A DNA stretch of 64,000 nt from Variovorax brevis (GCF_030317105.1 NZ_JASZYG010000006.1:434001-498000); one strand, 5' to 3'. Counted from the first letter of the stretch, positions 7,639-16,913 are shown. The notes: generated by a model not told the origin, from the sequence alone. Numbers and translations: made by a program.

Positions 7639-8772
7639 ATGAAATTGACGATGGAACACACCCAGGTCGCCGACATGGCGAAGCGCTTTGCGAACGAGGT
7701 CATCCGCCCGCAAGCGGAGCGCCTGGACCGCGAGGAAGCCTTTGCCGGCGACATCTACACCGCCATGGGCGAGAGCGGCCTCTTCGGCATCACGGTGCCC
7801 GACACCTGGGGTGGCGCCGGCCTCGATTGCCTGGCCTACAGCATCGTGATGGAAGAACTGAGCCGCGGCTACGCCTCCATCGCCGACCAGTGCGGCCTGG
7901 TCGAGTTGCTCACCACGCTGCTGTGCAAGCACGGCACCGACGCGCAGAAGGACCAGTGGATCGCCCCGCTCATCCGCGCGCACAAGCGCGGCGCCTACTG
8001 CATCACCGAAGCGGGCGCCGGCTCGGACGTCTCCGGCGTCAAGACGACTGCGGTGCGCAAGGGCGACGGCTGGGTGCTCAACGGCGCCAAGCTGTGGATC
8101 CACAACGCGCCCGTGGCCGATGTGGCCTTCGTGCTGGCGCGCACCGATCCGGCGGCGGGCAAGCGCGGCATGAGCATCTTCATCGTCGATTGCGCATTGC
8201 CCGGCGTCTCGCGCGGCCCGAAGGAGCACAAGCTGGGGCAGCGCTCATCGCAGGTTGGCGAACTGGCGTTCAACGACGTGGTGCTGCCGGCGGATGCGCT
8301 GCTCGGCACCGAGGGCCGGGGCTTTCACATGATGATGAGCGTGCTGGAAAAAGGCCGCGTGGGCATCGCGTCGCTGGCCGTCGGCATCCTGCAGGCAGGG
8401 CTCGATGCGTCGGTCGAGCAGGCGAAGATGCGCAAGCAGTTCGGCTCGCCCATCTCCGAATTCCAGGGCATCCAGTTCATGCTGGCCGACATGGCCAAGG
8501 ACACCGAGGCGGCGCGCCTGCTGGTGCGCTCGGCCGCCTCGAAGATCGACGCCGGTGAAGACGCCACGGCCGCTTCGTCAATGGCCAAGTGCTTCGCCGG
8601 CGACGCCGCCGTGACGCACAGCTCCAACGCCATCCAGATCTTCGGCGGCAGCGGCTTCATCCGCGGCTACGAGGTCGAGCGCCTGTACCGCGACGCCAAG
8701 ATCACCCAGATCTACGAAGGCACCAACCAGATCCAGCGCGTGATCATCGCGCGCAACCTCTTGAAGGCCTGA
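7639..8772 (+). CDS. Acyl-CoA dehydrogenase
   Basis: The 377-residue protein has the standard three-domain acyl-CoA dehydrogenase layout. The N-terminal helices are followed by the flavin-contact strand segment YCITEAGAGSDVSG, and the C-terminal helical domain includes QIFGGSGFIRGYEVER and IYEGTNQIQ. E360 in that last motif is the likely catalytic base. It oxidises an acyl-CoA at C2-C3 using FAD and hands electrons to ETF. AAGGAGA at 7626 sets the ATG at 7639. It is the first gene of the operon reaching to 15678. Chain length or branching of the substrate cannot be told. Confidence 0.93.
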   Translation: MKLTMEHTQVADMAKRFANEVIRPQAERLDREEAFAGDIYTAMGESGLFGITVPDTWGGAGLDCLAYSIVMEELSRGYASIADQCGLVELLTTLLCKHGTDAQKDQWIAPLIRAHKRGAYCITEAGAGSDVSGVKTTAVRKGDGWVLNGAKLWIHNAPVADVAFVLARTDPAAGKRGMSIFIVDCALPGVSRGPKEHKLGQRSSQVGELAFNDVVLPADALLGTEGRGFHMMMSVLEKGRVGIASLAVGILQAGLDASVEQAKMRKQFGSPISEFQGIQFMLADMAKDTEAARLLVRSAASKIDAGEDATAASSMAKCFAGDAAVTHSSNAIQIFGGSGFIRGYEVERLYRDAKITQIYEGTNQIQRVIIARNLLKA

Positions 8773-8776
8773 CACC

Positions 8777-9544
8777 ATGAACAAGACAGCCATCGTCACC
8801 GGCGCCTCGCGCGGCATCGGACGCGCCACCGCACTGGCACTCGCAGCAGAGGGCTTCGACATCGCGGCACTCGCATGGAAGGACGCCGACAAGCTCGCGC
8901 AACTCAAGTCAGACATCGTCTCCACCGGCCGGCGCTGCGAGACCTGGGACATGGACATCGCAGACCGCGCCGGCCACCAACCCTTCGTCGATGCGGTGGT
9001 CGCCGGGTTTGGCCAGATCCATTGCCTGGTCAACAACGCCGGCGTCTCGGTGCTGCAGCGCGGCGACCTGCTCGAGGTGAGCGAAGAAAGCTATGACCGC
9101 TGCTTCGACACCAACACGCGCGGCACCTTCTTCCTGTCGCAGGCGGTGGCGCGGCACATGGTGCAGCAGCCACGCGACAGCGACATTCCCCGCAGCATGA
9201 TCTTCGTCACGTCGTCCAACGCGGCGGCCGCGACGGTGGAACGCGGCGAGTACTGCATGTCGAAGATCTCGCTGCACATGGCGTCGCGCCTGTTCGCCAT
9301 GCGCCTGGCGCCGCTGGGCATCGGCGTCTTCGAAGTGCAACCGGGCCTCATCCTCACCGAGATGACCGCGCCTTCGAAGGACAAGTACGACGGCCTCATC
9401 GCCAAGGGCATGACGGTCGACCCGCGCTGGGGCATGCCCGAAGACGTGGCCCGCGTGATCCGCACGATGGCCGCCGGTCTGCTGCCCTACACCGTGGCGC
9501 AGGAGGTTCGCGTGGATGGCGGCCTGCTGCTGCAGCGCTTCTGA
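8777..9544 (+). CDS. Short-chain dehydrogenase/reductase (3-oxoacyl reductase-like)
   Basis: The 255-residue classical SDR shows the cofactor motif TGASRGIG (8-15), the structural NNAG (86-89), a serine pair near 146-147 and the catalytic YxxxK (Y159, K163). The family reduces or oxidises a hydroxyl/ketone with NAD(P). Within this operon it would suit the 3-hydroxyacyl-CoA oxidation step. It starts four bases after the acyl-CoA dehydrogenase stop, indicating translational coupling. Confidence 0.9.
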   Translation: MNKTAIVTGASRGIGRATALALAAEGFDIAALAWKDADKLAQLKSDIVSTGRRCETWDMDIADRAGHQPFVDAVVAGFGQIHCLVNNAGVSVLQRGDLLEVSEESYDRCFDTNTRGTFFLSQAVARHMVQQPRDSDIPRSMIFVTSSNAAAATVERGEYCMSKISLHMASRLFAMRLAPLGIGVFEVQPGLILTEMTAPSKDKYDGLIAKGMTVDPRWGMPEDVARVIRTMAAGLLPYTVAQEVRVDGGLLLQRF

Positions 9545-9565
9545 CACATCAGGAGGAATAGCGAC

Positions 9566-10729
9566 ATGAACGAACTGAAGCTTCCCGGCGACGATGGCCG
9601 CCTCACGCCCTACAAGTTGCAAGGCACGCCGTGGGCACCGCAAGCACCCGCCTGCCCCTTCAACCGCGTGGTGTTCTCCGCGGCGCACGTGGTGGCCGAC
9701 CCCTTCGCCGATGCCGCGCCCTCGAGCGGAGGCGCCATCGACTGGGACGCCACGCTGACCTATCGCCACTACCTCGCGAGTCTCGGCCTGGGCATTGCCG
9801 AGGCCATGGACACGGCGCAGCGCGGCATGGGCCTGTCATGGGCCGACTCGCTCAAGCTCATCGGCGAGACGCACAGGGCCTTGCGCGGCACCGACGTGCC
9901 CATCTACAGCGGCTGCGGCACCGACCACCTCGACCTGGCCAGCGTGCGCACGATCGACGACGTGATCGGCGCCTACCTCGAGCAGATGGACGCCATCCAG
10001 CAAGCCGGCGGCCGCCTGATCCTGATGGCCAGCCGCGCGCTGGCACGCGTCGCCAAAACGCCCGAGGACTACCTGCGCGTGTACCGCCGCGTGCTCGCCC
10101 AAACGGACCAGCCCGTGGTGCTGCACTGGCTCGGCGCCATGTTCGACCCTTCGCTCGCCGGCTACTGGGGCACCGACGATCTCGGCGCCGCACGCGACGT
10201 CGCGCTGCAGGTGATCGCGGAATCCACCGCCAAAGTGGACGGCATCAAGATCTCGCTGCTCGACAAGCAACGCGAGATCGACATGCGCCGCATGCTGCCG
10301 GCCAGCGTGAAGATGTACACCGGCGACGACTTCAACTACCCCGAACTCATTGCCGGCGACGAAGTGGGCTACTCGCACGCCCTGCTCGGCATCTTCGACG
10401 CGATCGCGCCCGCCGCGTCGCACGCGCTCGTTGCACTGGCGCAAGGCGACAAGCAGCGCTTTCTCGACATCCTCGAACCCACGGTGCCGCTGTCGCGCCG
10501 CATCTTCGGCGCGCCGACGCAGTTCTACAAGACGGGCGTGGTGTTCCTGGCGTACCTGAACGGGCACCAGTCGCACATGGTGATGCTCGCCGGCCACCAG
10601 TCGATGCGCCCGCTGCCCTACTTCGTCGACATCTTCCGCATGGCCGACCAGGCCGGGTTGCTGCGCGACCCCGAGTTGGCTGCGTCGCGGATGCGCCAGT
10701 TCCTCGCGCCCTACGGCGTGCAGGCCTGA
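9566..10729 (+). CDS. DUF993 protein, dihydrodipicolinate-synthase-like lyase
   Basis: The 387-residue protein resembles DUF993, a poorly characterised branch of the DapA/TIM-barrel aldolase superfamily. K228 in KVDGIKISLLD sits where DapA-type enzymes form a Schiff base (GIK), and IYSGCGTDHLDL may be the equivalent of the carboxylate-binding region. By family logic it would make or break a carbon-carbon bond next to a keto group. AGGAGG lies upstream at 9551. It sits in the middle of a beta-oxidation-like operon, so a retro-aldol or hydrolytic cleavage role is possible. No experimentally known function is claimed. Confidence 0.75.
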   Translation: MNELKLPGDDGRLTPYKLQGTPWAPQAPACPFNRVVFSAAHVVADPFADAAPSSGGAIDWDATLTYRHYLASLGLGIAEAMDTAQRGMGLSWADSLKLIGETHRALRGTDVPIYSGCGTDHLDLASVRTIDDVIGAYLEQMDAIQQAGGRLILMASRALARVAKTPEDYLRVYRRVLAQTDQPVVLHWLGAMFDPSLAGYWGTDDLGAARDVALQVIAESTAKVDGIKISLLDKQREIDMRRMLPASVKMYTGDDFNYPELIAGDEVGYSHALLGIFDAIAPAASHALVALAQGDKQRFLDILEPTVPLSRRIFGAPTQFYKTGVVFLAYLNGHQSHMVMLAGHQSMRPLPYFVDIFRMADQAGLLRDPELAASRMRQFLAPYGVQA

Positions 10730-10742
10730 AGGAGCCATCGCC

Positions 10743-11510
10743 ATGGGCGAGATACTCTCCTCGCGCGAAGGCGCGGTGCTGACCCTTCAGCTGTCGAACC
10801 CCGGCAAGGCCAATGCGCTGGACCTGGCCATGCTGGCGCAGCTCGATCAGCACCTGAAGCAGGTCGAACAGGACACCACCGTGCGCGCCGTGGTGCTGCG
10901 CGGCCAGCCGGGTGGCGTGTTCTCCTCGGGTGCGGACATCGCGCAGTGGGCGCCGATGACGCCGTCGCAGTTTGCCGAGGAATGGATCCGCTACGGCAAC
11001 CGCGTCTTCGCGCGACTGGAGCAACTGCGCTGCCCCACCGTCGCAGCGGTGGAAGGCCTGTGCTTTGGCGGCGGCTTCGAGCTGGCACTGGCCGCTGACC
11101 TGCGCGTCGCCTCCGACGCGGCGCGCCTGCACTTCCCCGAAGTCGCCATCGGTGCGATGCCCGGCTGGGAAGGCGGCAATCGGCTGGAGCGAATCGTCGG
11201 CCGCGGCCGCGCGCTCGAAGCCGTGCTGACCTGCCGCCAGCTCGATGCCGCCACCGGCCTGCAGTGGGGCGCGCTGAATGCCGTGTGGCCCGCGCGGGTT
11301 TTCGAGGCGGGACTCACGGAGTTCGTCGCCACGCTGACGCGCGTCTCGCCCGTCGCGGCCCGCTGGGCGAAGGCCGCCATCGTGCGCGGCAACGACCCCG
11401 CCGCCGCCGACGGCGGGTTCTACGCCGAGGCCGGTCACGCGGTGAAGGCCAGCGCCGACGCGGCCATCGGCATCGCCGCCTTCAAGGCGAAAACCACCGC
11501 CATTTTTTGA
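10743..11510 (+). CDS. Enoyl-CoA hydratase/isomerase family protein
   Basis: The 255-residue crotonase-fold protein has the two oxyanion-hole segments (FSSGADI, residues 60-66, and GLCFGGGFELALAAD near 101-115) and the conserved FPEVAIGAMPG. It would hydrate the enoyl-CoA made by the acyl-CoA dehydrogenase, or isomerise or cleave a related CoA ester. A canonical second catalytic glutamate after the second glycine loop is not obvious, so hydratase activity is assumed from the family. It lies 13 bp after the DUF993 gene. Confidence 0.88.
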   Translation: MGEILSSREGAVLTLQLSNPGKANALDLAMLAQLDQHLKQVEQDTTVRAVVLRGQPGGVFSSGADIAQWAPMTPSQFAEEWIRYGNRVFARLEQLRCPTVAAVEGLCFGGGFELALAADLRVASDAARLHFPEVAIGAMPGWEGGNRLERIVGRGRALEAVLTCRQLDAATGLQWGALNAVWPARVFEAGLTEFVATLTRVSPVAARWAKAAIVRGNDPAAADGGFYAEAGHAVKASADAAIGIAAFKAKTTAIF

Positions 11511-11531
11511 CCCGCAGGAGGAGACAACAAC

Positions 11532-13022
11532 ATGCACAAGCACACGCTGCCAGCCACGCCCCGGCGCTTCCAGATGTTCATCGACGCTCGCTGGACCGAC
11601 GGGTGCGGTGGACAGTTCATCACCCGCAACAGCCCCGGCCACGGCACGCCCGTGGCCCGATGGCCCGCGGGCAACGCGCAGGACGCGCAAGACGCGATCC
11701 GCGCCGCGCGCAACGCTTTCGACAGCGGCCCGTGGCCGCGCATGCGCGCCGCAGACCGCGCCAAGGTGCTGTTCGCGGTGGCCGACCTGATCGAGACGAA
11801 CGCCGACGAACTGGGCCTCATCGAGTGCCTGGAAACCGGCAAGCCGATCACCCAGGCCACCGGCGAGATCCGCGCCGCGGCGGACGTCTGGCGCTTTGCC
11901 GCGGGCGCCTCGCGCACCCTGGCGGGCGAGACGCTCAACAACCTCGGCGACCGGCTGATGGCGCTGGTCCTGCGCGAGCCGCTCGGCGTGATCGGCGTCA
12001 TCACGCCCTGGAACTTTCCCTTCTTCATCTTGGCCGAGCGCCTGCCCTTTCTGCTGGCGGCCGGCTGCACCGCGGTCGTGAAGCCCTCCGAGGCCACCAG
12101 CGGCACCACGCTGCGCCTGGGTGAACTGCTGCAGTTGGCCGGGCTGCCCGATGGCGTGGTGAACCTGGTGAGCGGCCACGGCGCCGCGGTCGGACAGGCC
12201 ATCCTCGACAGCGATCAAGTCGACATGGTCTCCGTCACCGGCTCGACGGCGACCGGCCGCAAGGCCATCCAGGCATCCGTGGGCACCATCAAGAAGCTCG
12301 GGCTGGAGCTGGGCGGCAAGAACCCGCACATCGTGTTTGCCGACGCCAACCTGGACGACGCCGCCGATGGCGTGGCCTTCGCGATGTCCTTCAACGCGGG
12401 CCAGTGCTGCGTGGGTGCGAGCCGGCTGGTGGTGCATCGCTCGGTGGCGGAAGACTTCACGCAGCGCGTCGCGGCCAAGCTGCGCCGCGTCGTGGTCGGC
12501 GATCCGCTCGACCCCGCCACGCAGGTGGGCGCGCTGTTCGACGAGGCGCACATGCGCAAGGTGCTCTCGTACATCGACGGCGGTGTGGCGCTCGGCGCAA
12601 CGCTGGTGCAAGGCGGTGGCCGCACCGGATCGGACAACGGCTTCTTCGTGCAGCCCACACTGCTCACGGACGTGCGGCCCGACATGCCGCTGCTGCGCGA
12701 AGAGATCTTCGGGCCGGTGCTGGCGGTGCTTCCCTTCGACACGCCGGAAGAAGCCATCCGCATCGCCAACGACACCGAGTTCGGCCTGTCCGCCTCCATC
12801 TGGACGCAGGACGTCAACCTGGCGCTGCGCACCATGCGCGAGGTGAAAGCCGGCCGTGTGTGGATCAACACCACGTTGGACAATGGACCCGAAGCGCCCA
12901 TGGGCGGCATGAAACAGTCGGGCCTGGGCCGCGACGCGGGGCTTGCGGGCATCGAGGAATACACCGAGGTCAAGACGGCGCACATCAACCTGCAGCCGCG
13001 CGTTCACTGGATTGCGTCGTAG
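11532..13022 (+). CDS. NAD(P)-dependent aldehyde dehydrogenase
   Basis: The 496-residue aldehyde dehydrogenase has the Rossmann and active-site landmarks in order: ITPWNFP near residue 158, VKPSE near 183, E259 in LELGGKNP and the nucleophile C293 in NAGQCC. It resembles betaine-aldehyde and gamma-aminobutyraldehyde types. It converts an aldehyde to the acid, which fits next to the GMC alcohol oxidase gene that follows 11 bp later. AGGAGGAG at 11516 precedes the start. Confidence 0.93.
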   Translation: MHKHTLPATPRRFQMFIDARWTDGCGGQFITRNSPGHGTPVARWPAGNAQDAQDAIRAARNAFDSGPWPRMRAADRAKVLFAVADLIETNADELGLIECLETGKPITQATGEIRAAADVWRFAAGASRTLAGETLNNLGDRLMALVLREPLGVIGVITPWNFPFFILAERLPFLLAAGCTAVVKPSEATSGTTLRLGELLQLAGLPDGVVNLVSGHGAAVGQAILDSDQVDMVSVTGSTATGRKAIQASVGTIKKLGLELGGKNPHIVFADANLDDAADGVAFAMSFNAGQCCVGASRLVVHRSVAEDFTQRVAAKLRRVVVGDPLDPATQVGALFDEAHMRKVLSYIDGGVALGATLVQGGGRTGSDNGFFVQPTLLTDVRPDMPLLREEIFGPVLAVLPFDTPEEAIRIANDTEFGLSASIWTQDVNLALRTMREVKAGRVWINTTLDNGPEAPMGGMKQSGLGRDAGLAGIEEYTEVKTAHINLQPRVHWIAS

Positions 13023-13033
13023 GAGCAACGGCA

Positions 13034-14659
13034 ATGGCATATGACTACATCGTGGTTGGTGGTGGTTCCGCAGGCTGCGCGCTGGCGGCACGGCTGTCGG
13101 AGGATGCGGACGTCCAGGTCCTGCTGCTCGAAGCGGGCCCGCGCGACACCAGCCCCTGGATCCACATGCCCGTGGGCTTCTACAAGATGACGGCGGGCCC
13201 GATGACCTGGGGCCTGAAGACCGCGCCGCAAAAGCATGCGATGAACCGCGAGATTCCCTATGCGCAGGGACGCGTGCTGGGCGGCGGCGGGTCGATCAAC
13301 GCGGAAGTGTTCACGCGCGGCTGCGCGCAGGACTACGACGCCTGGGCCGGCGAATTCGGCTGCAACGGCTGGTCGTTCAAGGACCTGCTGCCGCTCTTCC
13401 TGCGCTCGGAAGACAACGACAGGCTGTCGGGGCCCTTGCATGGCGTGGGCGGCCCGTTGGGCGTTTCCAGCGGCGCGCCGCATCGCATGACGCAGGCTTT
13501 CGTGCAGGCCTGCCAGCAGATGGGCATGCCCCACAACCCCGACTTCAACGGCGCCACGCAGGCGGGCACCGGCGCCTACCAGACGACCACGCGCGGCGGC
13601 AGGCGCTGCTCGGCGGCGGTGGGCTATTTGCGGCCTGCGGCGGGCCGGCGCAACCTCACGGTGCGAACCGGCGCGTTGATCAACCGCATCGTCATCGAGA
13701 AGCATCGCGCGGTGGGTGTGGAAGTGATCGAGGCGGGCCAGCCGACCATCGTGCGGGCGGCACGCGAAGTGCTGGTCACGGCCGGCGCCATCGGCTCGCC
13801 CAAGCTGATGCTGCTGTCGGGCATCGGCCCGGCCGATCAGCTGAGCTCGCTCGGCATCGAGGTGGTGGCCGACCGGCCGGAGGTGGGGCAGAACCTGCAC
13901 GACCATTTCGGCATCGACATCGTCTACGAGCTCAACGGCCCGCACAGCTTCGACAAGTACGCCAAGCCGCACTGGATGGCGTGGGCCGGCCTGCAATACG
14001 CGCTGTTCAGGAAGGGGCCGGTGGCTTCCAACATCGTGGAGGGCGGCGCGTTCTGGTACGCCAATAAAAGCGAGCCGACGCCGGACCTGCAATTCCACTT
14101 CCTTGTCGGCGCGGGCGTGGAAGCCGGCGTGCCGAAGATCGAATCCGGCTCGGGCGTGACGCTGAACTCCTACGCGGTGCGACCGCACGCGCGTGGCTCG
14201 GTGACGCTCGGCAGTGCGGATCCGCGCGCCATGCCCATCGTCGATCCGAACTTCCTGGGCGACGAGCGCGACGTGAAGACGTCGGTGGAAGGCGTTCGCA
14301 TCAGCCGCGAGATCTTCCGGCAATCGGCGCTGGCGAAGTACATCCGCAAGGAGCACTTTCCCGGCGATCGCGTGGCGACGACCGCGGACCTGGAGACCTA
14401 CGCGCGGCAATACGGCCGCACCTCGTACCACCCCGTCGGCACCTGCCGCATGGGCGGCGACGCTGCGTCGGTGGTCGATCCGCAATTGCGCGTGCGCGGC
14501 ATCGATGGCCTGCGCATCTGCGACAGCTCGGTGATGCCGCGGCTGGTCAGCTCCAACACCAACGCGCCCTCGATAATGATCGGAGAAAAGGCGGCCGCGC
14601 TGATTCGCGCACGCAGCGTGGCACGTCCTTCACAACAACTACAGGAGGCATTGACTTGA
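13034..14659 (+). CDS. GMC-family FAD-dependent alcohol oxidoreductase
   Basis: The 541-residue glucose-methanol-choline oxidoreductase begins with the FAD-binding strand and GGGSAGC (9-15), followed by LLLEAGP. The GMC signature (GRVLGGGGSINA) falls in the first quarter. The active-site pair is H466 in SYHPVGTCRMG and N510 in SSNTNAP. It oxidises an alcohol to an aldehyde, feeding the aldehyde dehydrogenase. The frame extends 5' across the previous gene, but AGGAG at 13021 and the family start place the ATG at 13034. Its stop overlaps the TTG start of the next gene. Confidence 0.92.
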   Translation: MAYDYIVVGGGSAGCALAARLSEDADVQVLLLEAGPRDTSPWIHMPVGFYKMTAGPMTWGLKTAPQKHAMNREIPYAQGRVLGGGGSINAEVFTRGCAQDYDAWAGEFGCNGWSFKDLLPLFLRSEDNDRLSGPLHGVGGPLGVSSGAPHRMTQAFVQACQQMGMPHNPDFNGATQAGTGAYQTTTRGGRRCSAAVGYLRPAAGRRNLTVRTGALINRIVIEKHRAVGVEVIEAGQPTIVRAAREVLVTAGAIGSPKLMLLSGIGPADQLSSLGIEVVADRPEVGQNLHDHFGIDIVYELNGPHSFDKYAKPHWMAWAGLQYALFRKGPVASNIVEGGAFWYANKSEPTPDLQFHFLVGAGVEAGVPKIESGSGVTLNSYAVRPHARGSVTLGSADPRAMPIVDPNFLGDERDVKTSVEGVRISREIFRQSALAKYIRKEHFPGDRVATTADLETYARQYGRTSYHPVGTCRMGGDAASVVDPQLRVRGIDGLRICDSSVMPRLVSSNTNAPSIMIGEKAAALIRARSVARPSQQLQEALT

Positions 14660-15678
14660 ACCCCTCGCACAAACGCAAGCTCGGCCGCGTCGAACTGGAC
14701 GTTACGGCCTTCGGCTTCGGCACGGCGCCGGTCGGAAACATCTTTCGCGCGGTGCCGGACGCCGACTCGGACGCCATGTTCCGGTCGGCCTGGGACGCGG
14801 GCGTCCGCTACTTCGACACGGCCCCCATGTATGGCCACGGGCTCTCTGAACTGCGCACCGGCCACAGCCTGCGATGGAAGAACCGCGACGACTACGTGCT
14901 GTCGTCCAAGGTCGGGCGCGTGCTCAAGCCGGCGCGCCGAGCGGACATCCGGTTCGCGCCCTGGGTGGACGCGGCGCCGTTCACCATGCACTTCGACTAC
15001 AGCTACGACGGCACGATGCGTTCGTTCGAAGACTCGCTGCAGCGCCTGGGCCTGGAGCGAATGGACATCTGCTTCATCCACGACATCGACGTCTTCAGCC
15101 GGGGCACCGAACAGCCGGCCGTGTTCAAGCAGGCGATGGACGGCTGCTGGAAGGCGCTGGAAAAGCTGCGCTCCGAAGGCGTGGTCAAGGCCATCGGCGT
15201 GGGCGTCAACGAGTGGGAGGTGTGCCATGAGGCGCTGCGGCAGCGCGACTTCGACTGCTTCCTGCTGGCGGGCCGCTACACCTTGCTCGAGCAGGAAGCG
15301 CTCGACGAATTCCTGCCCCTGTGCGAGAAGCGCGGCGCTGCCGTGGTCGTCGGGGGCGGCTTCAATTCCGGCATCCTGGCCACGGGTGCCAGGCCGGGCG
15401 CCAAGTACAACTACGCGCCGGCGCCGGTGGATGTCATGCAGCGCGTGGCTGCCATCGAAGCGGTCTGCACGCAGTACGAGGTGCCATTGCCGGCGGTCGC
15501 CTTGCAGTTCGTGGTGGCGCACCCGGCCATACCGTCCTTCATTGCCGGTACGCGCAACGTCGAACAACTGGAGCAGAACCTGCGGTGGTTCAGCCAGCCG
15601 GTGCCGGCGGACTTGTGGCGCGACTTGAAGCGCAAGGGCTTGCTGCGCGAAGACGCGCCGGTGCCCGCGGCTGCTTGA
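14656..15678 (+). CDS. Aldo/keto reductase (D-threo-aldose 1-dehydrogenase-like)
   Basis: The 340-residue aldo/keto reductase shows the expected tetrad region: D54 and Y59 in FDTAPMYGHG, K85 in LSSKVGR and a histidine in ICFIHDIDVF. It resembles the L-fucose/D-threo-aldose 1-dehydrogenase branch. A TTG start at 14656 overlaps the GMC stop codon (TTGA) and has AGGAGG at 14643, so the two are translationally coupled. It ends the operon. A reducing-sugar-like or lactol substrate is suggested by this branch but not proven. Confidence 0.9.
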   Translation: MNPSHKRKLGRVELDVTAFGFGTAPVGNIFRAVPDADSDAMFRSAWDAGVRYFDTAPMYGHGLSELRTGHSLRWKNRDDYVLSSKVGRVLKPARRADIRFAPWVDAAPFTMHFDYSYDGTMRSFEDSLQRLGLERMDICFIHDIDVFSRGTEQPAVFKQAMDGCWKALEKLRSEGVVKAIGVGVNEWEVCHEALRQRDFDCFLLAGRYTLLEQEALDEFLPLCEKRGAAVVVGGGFNSGILATGARPGAKYNYAPAPVDVMQRVAAIEAVCTQYEVPLPAVALQFVVAHPAIPSFIAGTRNVEQLEQNLRWFSQPVPADLWRDLKRKGLLREDAPVPAAA

Positions 15679-15685
15679 CCTTGCG

Positions 15686-15709
15686 CAGGGGACGGCATGC
15701 GCGCCCCTG
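15686..15709. terminator. Hairpin between convergent genes
   Basis: CAGGGG and CCCCTG arms enclose a GC-rich 12-nt loop between the operon end (15678) and the RcnB-like gene end (15716). No T-tract follows on either strand, so termination is only suggested by position. Confidence 0.3.
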
Positions 15710-15715
15710 TCTCAT

Positions 15716-16174
15716 TTACTGCCCGATGACGATCTGGGCGATGAGCCCCGTGGCGATCGCGGCCAGGGCGAATTCGCTGCCCACACCGACCCACTGGTAG
15801 CCGCGCGGCGGCGCATTCAGGTGGTAGGCGCGGTAGTCGTTGACCACATAGCCGCGGCCGCGGTATTCGTTCGGCACGCGGCCACCACGATGCCATTCGG
15901 CGTGGGGTTGCGAGAAGCCGCGGCGGTCATAGTGGCGACCATCCCGGTAGTCGTTGCGGTAGTCGCCGCGGTAGTCGCCGCGGTAGTCGTTGCGATGGTC
16001 GTTCCCGCGCCAGTTGTCCTGGCGGCCGTCGGGGCGCTGGTCGTGCTGCTCGTACCGGCCGTCGCGTCCATCGCGGTCCGGGCCGTGGTTGCGATCCTGT
16101 GCAAATGCACTGCCCACGCTGGACAATGCGAGGGTCGCGGCGATCACGGCGATGGTCTTGGAACGGATGGTCAT
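15716..16174 (-). CDS. RcnB-like periplasmic protein
   Basis: The 152-residue protein has a Sec signal peptide cut after SAFA (near residue 25), then a long very hydrophilic stretch rich in Arg, Asp, Tyr and His with tandem DYRGDYR-type units. It ends with the RcnB-family motif (YVVNDYRAYHLNAPPRGYQWV) and a short hydrophobic tail. RcnB in E. coli affects Ni/Co homeostasis; many homologues have no assigned role. AAGGAG precedes the ATG. It is convergent with the operon to its left. Confidence 0.82.
   Translation of the reverse strand: MTIRSKTIAVIAATLALSSVGSAFAQDRNHGPDRDGRDGRYEQHDQRPDGRQDNWRGNDHRNDYRGDYRGDYRNDYRDGRHYDRRGFSQPHAEWHRGGRVPNEYRGRGYVVNDYRAYHLNAPPRGYQWVGVGSEFALAAIATGLIAQIVIGQ
15946..15991. 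repeat. Short tandem repeats inside the RcnB-like gene
   Basis: Copies of a 12-bp unit close to GCGGTAGTCGCC encode DYRG/DYRN units of the disordered middle region. They are in frame, so slippage would change repeat number without breaking the frame. Confidence 0.7.
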
Positions 16175-16433
16175 TCTGAACTCCTTGTTGGGATGACGAG
16201 TTCAGTGTCGGCCTTGCTTGTATCGCGGACGTGCAGCGCGCGTGCTGCAATGTAAAGACGTCGAAAAGGCCTGCATCGCATGAAGCGCCCACCGTGAGCG
16301 CGTGGCGTCGGCGCAGGCTGACGAGGGCATCGGTCCCGTCCGACAATGCGGCTTGCCGTGATGGCGACGATTGCGGTTTGGACGACGGCGCATGCGGCGC
16401 GCCAACAGCCTGTCAACTGTTCAGGAGACATGA

Positions 16434-16913
16434 ATGACCAGTAAGAACACCATTTGCCTGTGGTACGAGAGCGGCGCCGTTGACGCCGCCAACTTCTATG
16501 CCAGGACATTCCCCGACAGCTCCGTCGGCGCCGTGATGCGCGCACCGGGCGACTTTCCCAGTGGCAAGCAGGGCGATGTGCTGACGGTCGAGTTCACCGT
16601 CGCCGGCATCCCCTGCATCGGGCTGAACGGTGGCCCGGCGTTCAAGCAGGACGAGGCCTTCTCTTTCCAGATCGCGACCGACGACCAGGCCGAAACCGAT
16701 CGCCTGTGGAACGCGATCGTCAGCAATGGCGGCCAGGAAAGCGCGTGCGGCTGGTGCAAGGACCGCTGGGGCGTGTCATGGCAGATCACGCCGCGCGTGC
16801 TCATCGAAGCAATGGCCGACCCCGATCGCGCGATGGCCAAGCGCGTGTTCGACGCGATGATGACCATGAAGAAGATCGACATCGCGGCGCTCGAGGCGGC
16901 GCGGCGGGGCTGA
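16434..16913 (+). CDS. VOC-family protein, PhnB/3-demethylubiquinone methyltransferase-like
   Basis: The 159-residue single-module VOC protein resembles the PhnB-like group often annotated as 3-demethylubiquinone-9 3-methyltransferase. Recognisable parts are CLWYESGAVDAANFY at the start, GLNGGPAFKQDEAFSF and the CGWCKDRWGVSWQITP core. The name is historical and methyltransferase activity is not implied; most are of unknown function. CAGGAGA precedes the ATG. A 259-bp gap separates it from the divergent RcnB-like gene. Confidence 0.85.
   Translation: MTSKNTICLWYESGAVDAANFYARTFPDSSVGAVMRAPGDFPSGKQGDVLTVEFTVAGIPCIGLNGGPAFKQDEAFSFQIATDDQAETDRLWNAIVSNGGQESACGWCKDRWGVSWQITPRVLIEAMADPDRAMAKRVFDAMMTMKKIDIAALEAARRG

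Noticed and set aside
12404..13033. Extension of the GMC oxidoreductase frame 5' of 13034
   Set aside because: It overlaps the entire second half of the aldehyde dehydrogenase gene; the FAD motif and ribosome site place the start at 13034.
10347..13091. 914-codon minus-strand frame across the hydratase and aldehyde dehydrogenase genes
   Set aside because: It runs antisense to several genes with strong motifs and has no motifs itself.
15946..15991. Repeat array as a CRISPR
   Set aside because: Units are 12 bp, contiguous without spacers and in frame with DYRG/DYRN codons of an RcnB-like protein.
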